Below, piece after piece: positions 21,163-28,799 of a DNA stretch of 33,954 bases. Where the stretch lies: the NCBI GenBank assembly GCA_964361795.1, contig CAYIBZ010000004.1:1-33954 (forward strand), read 5' to 3'. The notes under the pieces are model-generated. The model was not told the DNA's origin and did not search any database. It worked only from the letters and a program-made list of their open reading frames with translations. Positions within the stretch are counted from its first letter, which is position 1. Every line of letters begins with the position of its first letter. The DNA comes from CAYIBZ01 sp964361795 (lineage in GTDB: Bacteria > Patescibacteriota > Minisyncoccia > UBA6257 > WO2-44-18). The position numbers and the translations under genes are program-made.

Positions 21163-21865
21163 AATTTTTCCCGCCACCATTTTCTAAATTTTTTGAGGGC
21201 GGGACCCCGACTTTGGCGGTGGCAATTTTCAATTTTTGACTCCGGTGCTTCCAGAATTCTATTACCGCTGGAATGAGAGAGATGGCAATGATGGCAATAA
21301 TCGCGATTTCAAAATTGTCTCGGACAATTGGAATGTTCCCGAAGAAATACCCGCCAAATACTGTTAAGGAGACCCAGAGCAATCCGCCGATAATATTATA
21401 GACGGCAAAATTCTCGTAACGCATTTTCCCTACTCCGGCGATAAATGGCGCGAAAGTTCTAATAATAGGAATGAATCTCGCCAAAATAATAGTCTTCTTA
21501 CCGTGTTTTTGGTAAAAATCTTGCGTGCGCTTGAGATAATCTTCATTGACGAACGGCCGATCGCGTTCAAATACCGCGCTGCTAACGCGCCGGCCGATAA
21601 AATAATTAACCGCGTCCCCCAATACCGCCGCTAAACTTAACAAGCCGAATAAAGACAGCGGGTCCAGAAAACCTCTCGCGGCAAACGCTCCAACCGCGAA
21701 AAGCAGAGAATCGCCTGGCAAAAACGGGGTAACAACCAGCCCGGTTTCCAAAAAAATAATTAAAAATAAAATCGCGTAGGTCCATCCCCCGTAAGTTTGA
21801 ATAACCGGACCGAGTTTTTGGTCAATTTCCAAGATATAGCTGATTAAATTTGTTAAAATTTCCAT
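21161..21865 (-). CDS. DedA-family membrane protein
   Basis: A 234-residue integral membrane protein of the DedA/VTT family. Visible family motifs are ETGLVVTPFLPGDSLLF in the first re-entrant region and LARFIPIIRTFAPFIAGVGKM in the second, with about five or six hydrophobic segments and a C-terminal basic tail. Family members are linked to undecaprenyl-phosphate or phospholipid flipping and membrane homeostasis, which suits a position at the end of a cell-wall operon. The start ATG shares a base with the galT stop (TAATG), so translation is coupled. Confidence 0.9.
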   Translation of the reverse strand: MEILTNLISYILEIDQKLGPVIQTYGGWTYAILFLIIFLETGLVVTPFLPGDSLLFAVGAFAARGFLDPLSLFGLLSLAAVLGDAVNYFIGRRVSSAVFERDRPFVNEDYLKRTQDFYQKHGKKTIILARFIPIIRTFAPFIAGVGKMRYENFAVYNIIGGLLWVSLTVFGGYFFGNIPIVRDNFEIAIIAIIAISLIPAVIEFWKHRSQKLKIATAKVGVPPSKNLENGGGKN

Positions 21866-22848
21866 TAATTACTTAACATTTTCGCCGCTTCGTCAGGGTC
21901 AACGATATTAATTTCCACGCCAGTGCCAAGCTCAAATCCGGCTGAAATAGAGACTTTCGGCGTGATTTCTATGTGCCAGTGATAATGCCGGTAGCGGTCT
22001 TTGTCTTGAATAGGAGCGGTGTGAAGGAAAAAATTATAATCAGCATTAAGCTTTTTAGAAATTGTTTTCAAAGATTTTTGCAGAAGATCTACAGCGCTGT
22101 CCAGATCGGAATCAAAAGTATTTTCAAAATAAGATAAATGTTTTTTGGGGAAAATCCGAATTTCAAACGGGCTTCGGGAAACAAAAGGAGCGAAAGCGAT
22201 GGCTTCGTCATTTTCAAAGACAATTCTTTTTTTCTCTTTTACTTCAAATTCAATCATGACGCAATGCACGCATTTTTTATGGTCATGGAAATACCGAGCC
22301 GAACCCGCGAGCGAGTGTTGAATATCCGGCGGCACGACCGACATCGCAATCATTTGATAATGAGGATGATAAATAGAAGCGCCGGCTTCCGGACCCCAAT
22401 TTTGAAACATAGACACGTAAGACAGGCATTTATCGTTATAAATCCCGAGATAGCGGTCACGGAAGGCTTGAAACACTAAACGCGCTTCGTCGCGAGAAAG
22501 GTCCGAAAAATTTTTATCATGGTCTCTGGTGATTAAAATATCGTGATGTCCGATTCCGGGAAAAATGGCATAGGGGCCATGAGAACTTCTAACGCCGCAA
22601 ACGTCGCGATGCCGCAGAACGGGAAATCTATTTGGGATAATCTGCAAACTCCAATCCTTATGGTCGGGATACTTTAAAATTGGCTCGCCGTTGCCGGATT
22701 TTTGCGGGTCTTCAAAAGGACAACCCTTTTTCGGCTCTTTGACTGTTTTAGTTTTTTTAATAAAGGCATTCGGCCTCTTTAATCGGCCCGGCGCGATGAT
22801 AATCCAGTCACCGGAGACTAAGTCTTGACGCAATTCGGAATTTAACAT
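21865..22848 (-). CDS. galT: Galactose-1-phosphate uridylyltransferase (HIT superfamily)
   Basis: 327 residues, GalT layout. The start ELRQDLVSGDWIIIAPGRLKRP is typical, then a single CPF (the usual paired zinc site is only partly present), IIPNRFPVL, and the catalytic H161-P-H163-Y-Q whose second His carries the uridylyl group in the Leloir enzyme. The C-terminal half repeats the HIT fold (RYRHYHWHIEITP). It would swap UMP between UDP-glucose and galactose-1-phosphate; other hexose phosphates or an ADP-based reaction are possible. It lies 34 nt after mrdA, the gap being filled by a hairpin. Confidence 0.88.
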   Translation of the reverse strand: MLNSELRQDLVSGDWIIIAPGRLKRPNAFIKKTKTVKEPKKGCPFEDPQKSGNGEPILKYPDHKDWSLQIIPNRFPVLRHRDVCGVRSSHGPYAIFPGIGHHDILITRDHDKNFSDLSRDEARLVFQAFRDRYLGIYNDKCLSYVSMFQNWGPEAGASIYHPHYQMIAMSVVPPDIQHSLAGSARYFHDHKKCVHCVMIEFEVKEKKRIVFENDEAIAFAPFVSRSPFEIRIFPKKHLSYFENTFDSDLDSAVDLLQKSLKTISKKLNADYNFFLHTAPIQDKDRYRHYHWHIEITPKVSISAGFELGTGVEINIVDPDEAAKMLSN

Positions 22849-22859
22849 GGTTGTTAATT

Positions 22860-22899
22860 AGCCATTAAGTCATTAAGTTAACTCAATTACTTAATGGCT
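22860..22899. repeat. Inverted repeat between mrdA and galT
   Basis: AGCCATTAAG (22860-22869) and CTTAATGGCT (22890-22899) are a perfect 10-bp inverted repeat; the unit CATTAAGT is also duplicated in tandem at 22863-22878. One arm encodes the last mrdA codons. There is no T tract, so it is more likely a processing or attenuation hairpin than a terminator. Confidence 0.6.
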
Positions 22900-24706
22900 T
22901 AGTAGCAATTCTGTTGTAATAATACCATTCCATTACGTCTTTCGCGACCGGGACGGCATTGAGACTGCCTTCGCGGGAATTTTCTATTAATACTAAAAGA
23001 GCAATTTGGGGATTTTCGGCCGGCATGTACCCGACAAAAAATGCGTTCGTGCGAGTATTATTGGCAACCTGGGAACTGCCGGTTTTACCAGCTGATTTAA
23101 TCGGCAGATAAGATAATAAGCTGGCGGTGCCGTAATATTTTTGCACCGCGTCTTCCATTCCTTTTTGAACTTCCCTAATTTCCGCCTGCCAATCTGAATA
23201 ATCAGAAACAATCTCGGGCTGTTTGCCGGCAAATTTAGTTAAAGTCGGCTTGTAAAATTTTCCGCCGTTGGCGATTGAAGAAATAAAATTCAACAGCTGT
23301 AGTGGAGTCACCATCAAATCGCCCTGCCCGATGCTGATGTTGTAGGTATCGCCAATTCTCCAAATCTGGCCGGTGCGTTTTTCTTTCTCTTCCGGATCCG
23401 GCAAGAATCCTTCGTTTTCCGACGGCAAATCAATGCCGGTTTTCTCGCCAAACAAAAACTTTTTCCAGTATTCCTTTAATTTTTCAATTCCAAGGCCTTT
23501 AATGTCTTGAAAGCCGCCGCCGATGGAATAAAAATAAACGTTGCTGGATCGAGCCAAAGCGGAGTGCAGATTTACCCAGCCATGAGGCTTCCAATCTAAA
23601 AATCGGCTCGGCAATTCCGGGTTGAAAGGATTGGGCAATTCTATAAAACCGGCAGAAAATACCTGAAATTCCGGCTTTACCAGATTCTCTTTTAGCGCCG
23701 CGAGCGCCACTAACGGCTTGATAGTTGAACCGGGGGTGTAAACGCCGGACACAACTCTATTGAAAAGCGGCTGACTGGGAGAATTTAGATATTCTTTGAC
23801 TTTATTATTGTCAAAACTTGGCAGACTAATAAGAGCGAGAATTTCCCCGTTTTGAGGATTGATAGCCAAACCGGCGCCGGAGTCCCTTCCTAAAGTACTC
23901 AACATTTTTTGAAAGCGGCTGTAAAAAAATCTTTGCAAATCCGCGTCAACGGTCAGTTCTAATTGATTGCCTAATTGGGCGTCTTTAATGACCTTCTGGT
24001 CCAAAACTTCCCCTCTGGCGTCCCGATATAAAATTTTAGACCCATCTTCCCCGCGCAAATAACTGTCATACGTATTTTCCAAGCCATCCTTTCCAACGAT
24101 ATCGCTATTAATATCAGAGAGCCCCGTATAGCCGACAATGTGGCTGAAGACCGGCCCATCAATGTAATTTCGCACATAGTCATCGCTAATCTGGACCGCC
24201 GGCAAGTTTAGGCCCCTCAAGGCGATCATTTGATCTGACGAGATATTTCTGGCGACAGCCATCAGGCTGTTTTTCTCTAAATTAGCGCGTCTAAGCTGTT
24301 CGGCCAGCTTGCCCGCGTCCAAACTCAATGTTTCTCCTAAGTTTGATAAAAAAATATCCCAGTCAAGCTTCTGGGCTTTGAGCAATTTTAAAAGTTCCGT
24401 GGAATTTACAAAGACGCTAAAAGAACTTTTATTGCCGGCTAATTGCTGGCCGAACCGGTCAATAATCGCTCCTCTGGGAGCGGGAATGTTGATTTCTTTA
24501 TTCGCGTTAGACAAAGCCCGATTTTGATATTCATGGCCTTGAACCAGATTAACAAAAACCATTCGGACGAAGAAAATCAGCATCACCAAAGAAACCGCCG
24601 CTCCCGCCAGCAAGAAAGTTTGCCGGGACAAAGGAAGTTCCAAATAATCTTCTTCGGGATTCTCAATCAGCGATATTTCTTCAAAATTTAATTCGTTTTT
24701 AGACAT
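22883..24706 (-). CDS. mrdA: Penicillin-binding protein 2 (peptidoglycan transpeptidase)
   Basis: A 607-residue class B PBP that crosslinks peptidoglycan during elongation. It has a cytoplasmic N-terminus, one membrane helix at about 30-52 (FLLAGAAVSLVMLIFFVRMVF), and a pedestal domain starting with IPAPRGAIIDRFGQQLA. The transpeptidase motifs are S327-T-I-K330, S387-S-N389 and K541-T-G543. Overlap with mreD (8 nt) places it in the mre operon and supports the PBP2 (elongasome) rather than the PBP3 assignment. The partner rodA is not in the window. Confidence 0.93.
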   Translation of the reverse strand: MSKNELNFEEISLIENPEEDYLELPLSRQTFLLAGAAVSLVMLIFFVRMVFVNLVQGHEYQNRALSNANKEINIPAPRGAIIDRFGQQLAGNKSSFSVFVNSTELLKLLKAQKLDWDIFLSNLGETLSLDAGKLAEQLRRANLEKNSLMAVARNISSDQMIALRGLNLPAVQISDDYVRNYIDGPVFSHIVGYTGLSDINSDIVGKDGLENTYDSYLRGEDGSKILYRDARGEVLDQKVIKDAQLGNQLELTVDADLQRFFYSRFQKMLSTLGRDSGAGLAINPQNGEILALISLPSFDNNKVKEYLNSPSQPLFNRVVSGVYTPGSTIKPLVALAALKENLVKPEFQVFSAGFIELPNPFNPELPSRFLDWKPHGWVNLHSALARSSNVYFYSIGGGFQDIKGLGIEKLKEYWKKFLFGEKTGIDLPSENEGFLPDPEEKEKRTGQIWRIGDTYNISIGQGDLMVTPLQLLNFISSIANGGKFYKPTLTKFAGKQPEIVSDYSDWQAEIREVQKGMEDAVQKYYGTASLLSYLPIKSAGKTGSSQVANNTRTNAFFVGYMPAENPQIALLVLIENSREGSLNAVPVAKDVMEWYYYNRIATKPLSN

Positions 24707-25166
24707 GCTGAAGACGCCGGATATCGCCGTGGCGCGGCTGAATAGCCAAAAAAACTAATATGCCGAGTAGGGAATTATAAATTGCTTCTCCGATAAATAC
24801 GGAAAAATGATTATAAATAAACGATGGCTTCAATAAAAGATAAAAAATCAGCGTTGAACTGAAAATTAGCGCAATGCTATTAGCCGCCCATAGCCAGGGC
24901 AGCCGTTTTGCGAGAAAAAAAGCGGCTAAGCTTAAAACAGTAAAAACAAAGATTTCCAATTCCGGCGCCATTGTAAAACGCAAAAAAAACAAGCCGATCA
25001 GCAAAAAAACCAGATAGTTTGTGAAAAAATTTATAACAAAAGACAAGGAAATTAACGCGACTAACAGCAAATTCGGTTTAATGCCCAGAACATTCAAAAA
25101 ATTGGAATTTTGCAGAATGCCAGCCAAAACAATTATGGTAAAAGAAATCAGAACTCTATTGCGCAT
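24699..25166 (-). CDS. mreD: Rod-shape-determining protein MreD-like membrane protein
   Basis: 155 residues with about five hydrophobic helices and few charged residues. The sequence is not strongly conserved in this family; the call rests on size, topology, a basic N-terminus followed by LQNSNFLNVLGIKPNLLLVALISLSF, and the position between mreC and mrdA. It overlaps mreC by 11 nt and mrdA by 8 nt. MreD is an inner-membrane part of the elongasome. Confidence 0.82.
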   Translation of the reverse strand: MRNRVLISFTIIVLAGILQNSNFLNVLGIKPNLLLVALISLSFVINFFTNYLVFLLIGLFFLRFTMAPELEIFVFTVLSLAAFFLAKRLPWLWAANSIALIFSSTLIFYLLLKPSFIYNHFSVFIGEAIYNSLLGILVFLAIQPRHGDIRRLQHV

Positions 25167-25773
25167 ATCCCATGAAAATCAATACTTCTCTTAACGAACC
25201 GAAATTATAGTCAAAACTGATGCCGCTTTCCTGGAAAGTTTTGGTCGGCAAATTAGAAAAGTTTTTTATAAACCCTATTTTAAATCCGTAGGGAAAGTCC
25301 CGGCTGGCGGAATAAATTGAATCGCCAATTTTAACAGTTTCGGATTTGTCTATCGTGGTTAAGACCGGTTCTTGGCCACCAACTAATAAAGCGTCAATTT
25401 CTTTGTCCCCTATGCGGACTGGAGACGACCAGCTGGAATCGTAAAGAGTTACCGCCAAACTAAAGTGAGGCGAAACTTCCGTAATTTTTCCAAGTAAAAT
25501 TTTACCATTAACTGTAACAGCCATTCCTTCTTTAACGCCTTCTCGCGCGCCAGCGTTAATGCCGATTAAATTACGATGGTTAAATGGATAGGTTGAGTAA
25601 ATCTTAGCTCTTAAAAACCGGCGATTGCCTAAGTCAACGAAAGCGGCGTCATAATCGCCGGCAACCAACGATTCTGAAACCAATGAAAGAAACTGATTCT
25701 TAGAACCAACGAAAAAATTGCTAAAGAAAATTGGTCCTAAAAGCAGTAAAAGCAGCCATCCGCCATATTTCAT
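25156..25773 (-). CDS. mreC: Rod-shape-determining protein MreC
   Basis: 205 residues, short for MreC (often 270 or more). It has an N-terminal membrane helix (WLLLLLLGPIFFSNFF), almost no coiled coil, and the two beta-barrel subdomains: VDLGNRRFLRAKIY.TYPFNHRNLIGINAGAREGVKEGMAV, then VLLGKITEVSPHFSLAVTLYD-like strands and IGDSIYSAS. MreC links MreB to PBP2 outside the membrane. Its start overlaps the mreB stop as ATGA. The trimmed coiled coil is the main deviation. Confidence 0.9.
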   Translation of the reverse strand: MKYGGWLLLLLLGPIFFSNFFVGSKNQFLSLVSESLVAGDYDAAFVDLGNRRFLRAKIYSTYPFNHRNLIGINAGAREGVKEGMAVTVNGKILLGKITEVSPHFSLAVTLYDSSWSSPVRIGDKEIDALLVGGQEPVLTTIDKSETVKIGDSIYSASRDFPYGFKIGFIKNFSNLPTKTFQESGISFDYNFGSLREVLIFMGYAQ

Positions 25774-26819
25774 ATTTTAATATCGCGAGGGCTTAGAGGA
25801 GTATCTAAAATGTGTTTGTATTTTTCCAAATTCTCAACCACCACTCCGGTTCCTCTGGCAACGCAAGTTAATGGATCATCCACGACGGTTGTCATGACGC
25901 CTAATTCCCTAGCTAATAAAACATCCATTCCTTTTAAAAGACTGCTACCGCCGCAAAGAGAAATTCCTTTCCTAAGCATATCTCCGGCCAATTCAGGAGG
26001 AGCATTTTCCACCACTTCTTTAATTGCTTCAACGATTGTCTTCAAAGATTTAACAATAGCGGCCCGAATATGAGTGTCTTTGACTAAAATTTCTTTTGGC
26101 AAACCAGTGACCAGATCCCGGCCTCTGATCGCGATCTCCATTTTTTGGTCAACGGGAATGGCCGATCCGATAGAAATTTTTAATTCTTCGGCAGTGGGCT
26201 CTCCGATGGCTAAACGAAATTCGTCTCGGATAAAACGAATAATATCGTCATTAAGCCGATCGCCGGCAATTTTCAAACTTTTAGAAATGACCGTGCCGCC
26301 CATAGAGATAATGGCGATTTCAGTCGTGCCGCCGCCAATATCCACAATCATATTGGCTGTCGGCTCGTCAATCGGCAAACGAGCGCCGAGAGCGGCGGCC
26401 AGCGGTTCTTCAATGATGTACGCCCGGGAAGCGCCGGCGCCGACTACCGCGTCTTCAACGGATTTTCTTTCAACTTCCGTTAAATTGCTGGGCACGCCGA
26501 TTACCGCGTTCTGAAAACCAAGAAACGAATTGGATCCTCCAAGTTTTCTTAAAAAATACCGCAAAATTTCCTGGGTCATGTCAAAATCAGAAATCACGCC
26601 GCTGACTAACGGCCGGATAACGCTAACGTGGATAGGAGTTCGGCCAACCATTTTTTTAGCTTCTTCTCCAATAGCCAGAATCTGATTTGTCTTATTGTTG
26701 ATGGCCGCTATAGACGGCTCGTTGACCACGATTCCGCGCCCGGAAAGATAAATCAAAGAATTGGCAGTGCCCAAATCAATACCGATATTTTTTGAAAATA
26801 TGGCAAAAGGAAGTTTCAT
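25770..26819 (-). CDS. mreB: Actin-like rod-shape protein MreB
   Basis: 349 residues, full length. Actin-fold ATP-binding motifs: IGIDLGTANSLIYL (phosphate 1, D15), MIVDIGGGTTEIAIISMGG (phosphate 2) and GISLCGGSSLLKGMD (adenosine). A short hydrophobic N-terminus (MKLPFAIF) may be the membrane-binding segment. It polymerises under the membrane and guides elongasome movement. It is 14 nt downstream of proS; a TAGTAT/TATAAA-like box sits directly before the ATG, so a second transcription start is possible. Confidence 0.97.
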   Translation of the reverse strand: MKLPFAIFSKNIGIDLGTANSLIYLSGRGIVVNEPSIAAINNKTNQILAIGEEAKKMVGRTPIHVSVIRPLVSGVISDFDMTQEILRYFLRKLGGSNSFLGFQNAVIGVPSNLTEVERKSVEDAVVGAGASRAYIIEEPLAAALGARLPIDEPTANMIVDIGGGTTEIAIISMGGTVISKSLKIAGDRLNDDIIRFIRDEFRLAIGEPTAEELKISIGSAIPVDQKMEIAIRGRDLVTGLPKEILVKDTHIRAAIVKSLKTIVEAIKEVVENAPPELAGDMLRKGISLCGGSSLLKGMDVLLARELGVMTTVVDDPLTCVARGTGVVVENLEKYKHILDTPLSPRDIKI

Positions 26820-26833
26820 GGCTTTATACTAGA

Positions 26834-28060
26834 CTATTTTAATTGCTTTAACAACTGGGTTGGAGAAATTAGTGAAAACTTCTCCGATCCGCGTTTTTTC
26901 AATTCAACTTTGGCGCCGGTTTTCTCGCTGATCACCGCTCTCCAGGACATTCCCAAAAGATCGGCGTCGGCGAATTTTTCTCCAGCTGAAACGTCTCGGT
27001 CATCATACAGAATTTCTGTTCCGGCTTTTTTAAGCTGATTATAAATTCTCTTGCATCTTGATTCCGTCCCGCTTCCTCTGATTTCAATCAAATGAACTTT
27101 GTAGGGCGCCACGGCTGCCGGCCAAATGATGCCTTTTGGATCGTTATAAACTTCCACTAAAGTGGCGAGAATTCTAGTCGGCCCGATCCCGTAAGAACCC
27201 ATAACGACCGGATGGCGGCTTCCTTTTTCGTCGGTAAAAGCCAGATTAAAAGCGTCAGAGTATCTGGTGCCGAGTTTGAAAACGTTGGCTACTTCAATGG
27301 CGGACGAGGATTGGATATCGCCGCCGCATTTTGGACAGCGATTTCCGTTTTGAACAATGGCAATTTCCTTATTTTGAGAAAAATCGCATTGAACGCAATA
27401 AAAAATTAAATCCTCTCCGGCCGGAGCCAAAACCTGAAATTCATGGGTGTATTCTTTGGTAAAGGCGCCCCCGCTGGCTTCCGTGATTCTGGCTTTTAGC
27501 CCCAACCGTTTTAAGATTTTTTGGTACGCCGCTATAACTTGCTGATAATAATTGTCCAGGCTTTCTTTGTCGGCGTGAAAACTATATAAATCTTTCATTA
27601 AAAATTCTCTGCCCCGAAGAAGCCCGTTTTTTGCTCTCGGTTCGGCGCGGAATTTGGTTTGAATTTGATAAACAGCCGCCGGCAAATCTTTATAGGAATT
27701 GATAAAATGGGCGGCCATTGAAGAAATGACTTCCTCGTGAGTCCAGCCGAGAGCGAACTCTTCGCCAAACGGCGACTTGAACTCGTAAGCGATATCCGTG
27801 TGCCAGCGCCGGGATTTGTCCCAATATTCTTTAGCAACTAAAGCCGGCATTAATAATTCCTGCGCGCCGATGGCGTTCATTTCCTCGCGAATGATTCTGT
27901 TGATCTTATCTAAAACTCTCAACGCCAATGGCAAGTAAACATAAACGCCGGAAGAAGATTTTCTAATGAATCCGCCTCGGATTAAAAGTTTTGCGTTAAT
28001 CGCTTCCTCGTCTTTGGGAAAAGTTTTAAGAGTTTTGGTGAAAAGTTTGGACTGAAGCAT
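26834..28060 (-). CDS. proS: Proline-tRNA ligase, short form without editing insert
   Basis: 408 residues, against about 570 for the E. coli type. The class II core is intact: motif 2 in KFRAEPRAKNGLLRGREFLMKD and motif 3 in GSYGIGPTRILATLVE, followed by the anticodon-binding domain (IIWPAAVAPYKVHLI ... DDRDVSAGEKFADADLLG). The large INS editing domain is replaced by a short loop, and a four-Cys knuckle is kept (FYCVQC ... CPKCGG). Lacking INS it may not clear Ala-tRNA-Pro by itself. GGAG lies 4 nt before the ATG. It leads the mre operon. Confidence 0.95.
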   Translation of the reverse strand: MLQSKLFTKTLKTFPKDEEAINAKLLIRGGFIRKSSSGVYVYLPLALRVLDKINRIIREEMNAIGAQELLMPALVAKEYWDKSRRWHTDIAYEFKSPFGEEFALGWTHEEVISSMAAHFINSYKDLPAAVYQIQTKFRAEPRAKNGLLRGREFLMKDLYSFHADKESLDNYYQQVIAAYQKILKRLGLKARITEASGGAFTKEYTHEFQVLAPAGEDLIFYCVQCDFSQNKEIAIVQNGNRCPKCGGDIQSSSAIEVANVFKLGTRYSDAFNLAFTDEKGSRHPVVMGSYGIGPTRILATLVEVYNDPKGIIWPAAVAPYKVHLIEIRGSGTESRCKRIYNQLKKAGTEILYDDRDVSAGEKFADADLLGMSWRAVISEKTGAKVELKKRGSEKFSLISPTQLLKQLK

Positions 28061-28136
28061 AGCTCCAGTATATTAAATTTCAAACAAAATTGGAAATTGT
28101 TTTTGGGGTGTGTTATTGTGGGCGGCGATGGCTTGG

Positions 28137-28799
28137 ATGATCAAAATAAAAAATTGGGTACTGAACGCGATTTTTCCGACGGTTTGCCTGACAAGCGGCA
28201 TAAAATTAAACAAAACTTTCTTTTGTTCCGTCTGCAAGTCGCGGCTTCCGTACAATAAAAAAACGTGCCATCGATCTGCTCCGTATATTCTGGCGCCGGC
28301 CGCTTCTTATAGCGACGAACAAGTGAGAAAATTGATCTGGCAGTTAAAATACCGGGGTCGTTCCGGCAACGCCATTATGCTGGGAAATTTGCTAATTAAT
28401 TATCTTAAAAATTTGAATATAGCCCGCCAACTGGCGGATGAAAATTTTGTTATTGTCCCTATCCCTCTTTCTAAAAACCGCCTGCGCCAAAGAGGTTATA
28501 ATCAGGCGGCATTGATTGCTAAAATCGTCGCGGAACAAATTCAACTGCCTATTGAAGAGTCAGCGCTAGTGAGAGTTAAAGATTCTTTACCGCAAGCGGA
28601 AACCAAAGACTGGGATCAGCGAAGAAAAAATATAGCCGGCTGTTTTGGCGTTAAAAATCCGGAACAGATTAAAAACAAAAATATAATCCTAATAGACGAT
28701 GTATCCACTTCCGGATCAACTCTGGCCGAAGCAGTCCATCAGCTTAAGGCTTGCGGCGCTAAAAAAATTATTGGATTGGTGGCGGCAAAGGCCGGATAA
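28137..28799 (+). CDS. ComF-family phosphoribosyltransferase-like protein
   Basis: About 220 residues. The C-terminal PRTase domain shows VIVPIPLSKNRLRQRGYNQA and the PRPP loop IILIDDVSTSGSTLAEA, the ComF signature. ComF proteins are needed for natural DNA uptake in several bacteria, and CPR cells commonly carry competence genes. The N-terminal zinc finger is degenerate: FPTVCLTSG lacks the second Cys of the usual CxxCG, while FCSVC is kept. I start at ATG 28137 (MIKIKNWVLNAIFP) from family likeness; ATG 28128 or GTG 28110 are alternatives and no Shine-Dalgarno decides. Its 3' end overlaps the convergent ATPase gene by 32 nt. Confidence 0.88.
   Translation: MIKIKNWVLNAIFPTVCLTSGIKLNKTFFCSVCKSRLPYNKKTCHRSAPYILAPAASYSDEQVRKLIWQLKYRGRSGNAIMLGNLLINYLKNLNIARQLADENFVIVPIPLSKNRLRQRGYNQAALIAKIVAEQIQLPIEESALVRVKDSLPQAETKDWDQRRKNIAGCFGVKNPEQIKNKNIILIDDVSTSGSTLAEAVHQLKACGAKKIIGLVAAKAG

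Noticed and set aside
26074..26514. 146-codon plus-strand ORF
   Set aside because: Antisense to mreB within its actin motifs; no start signals.
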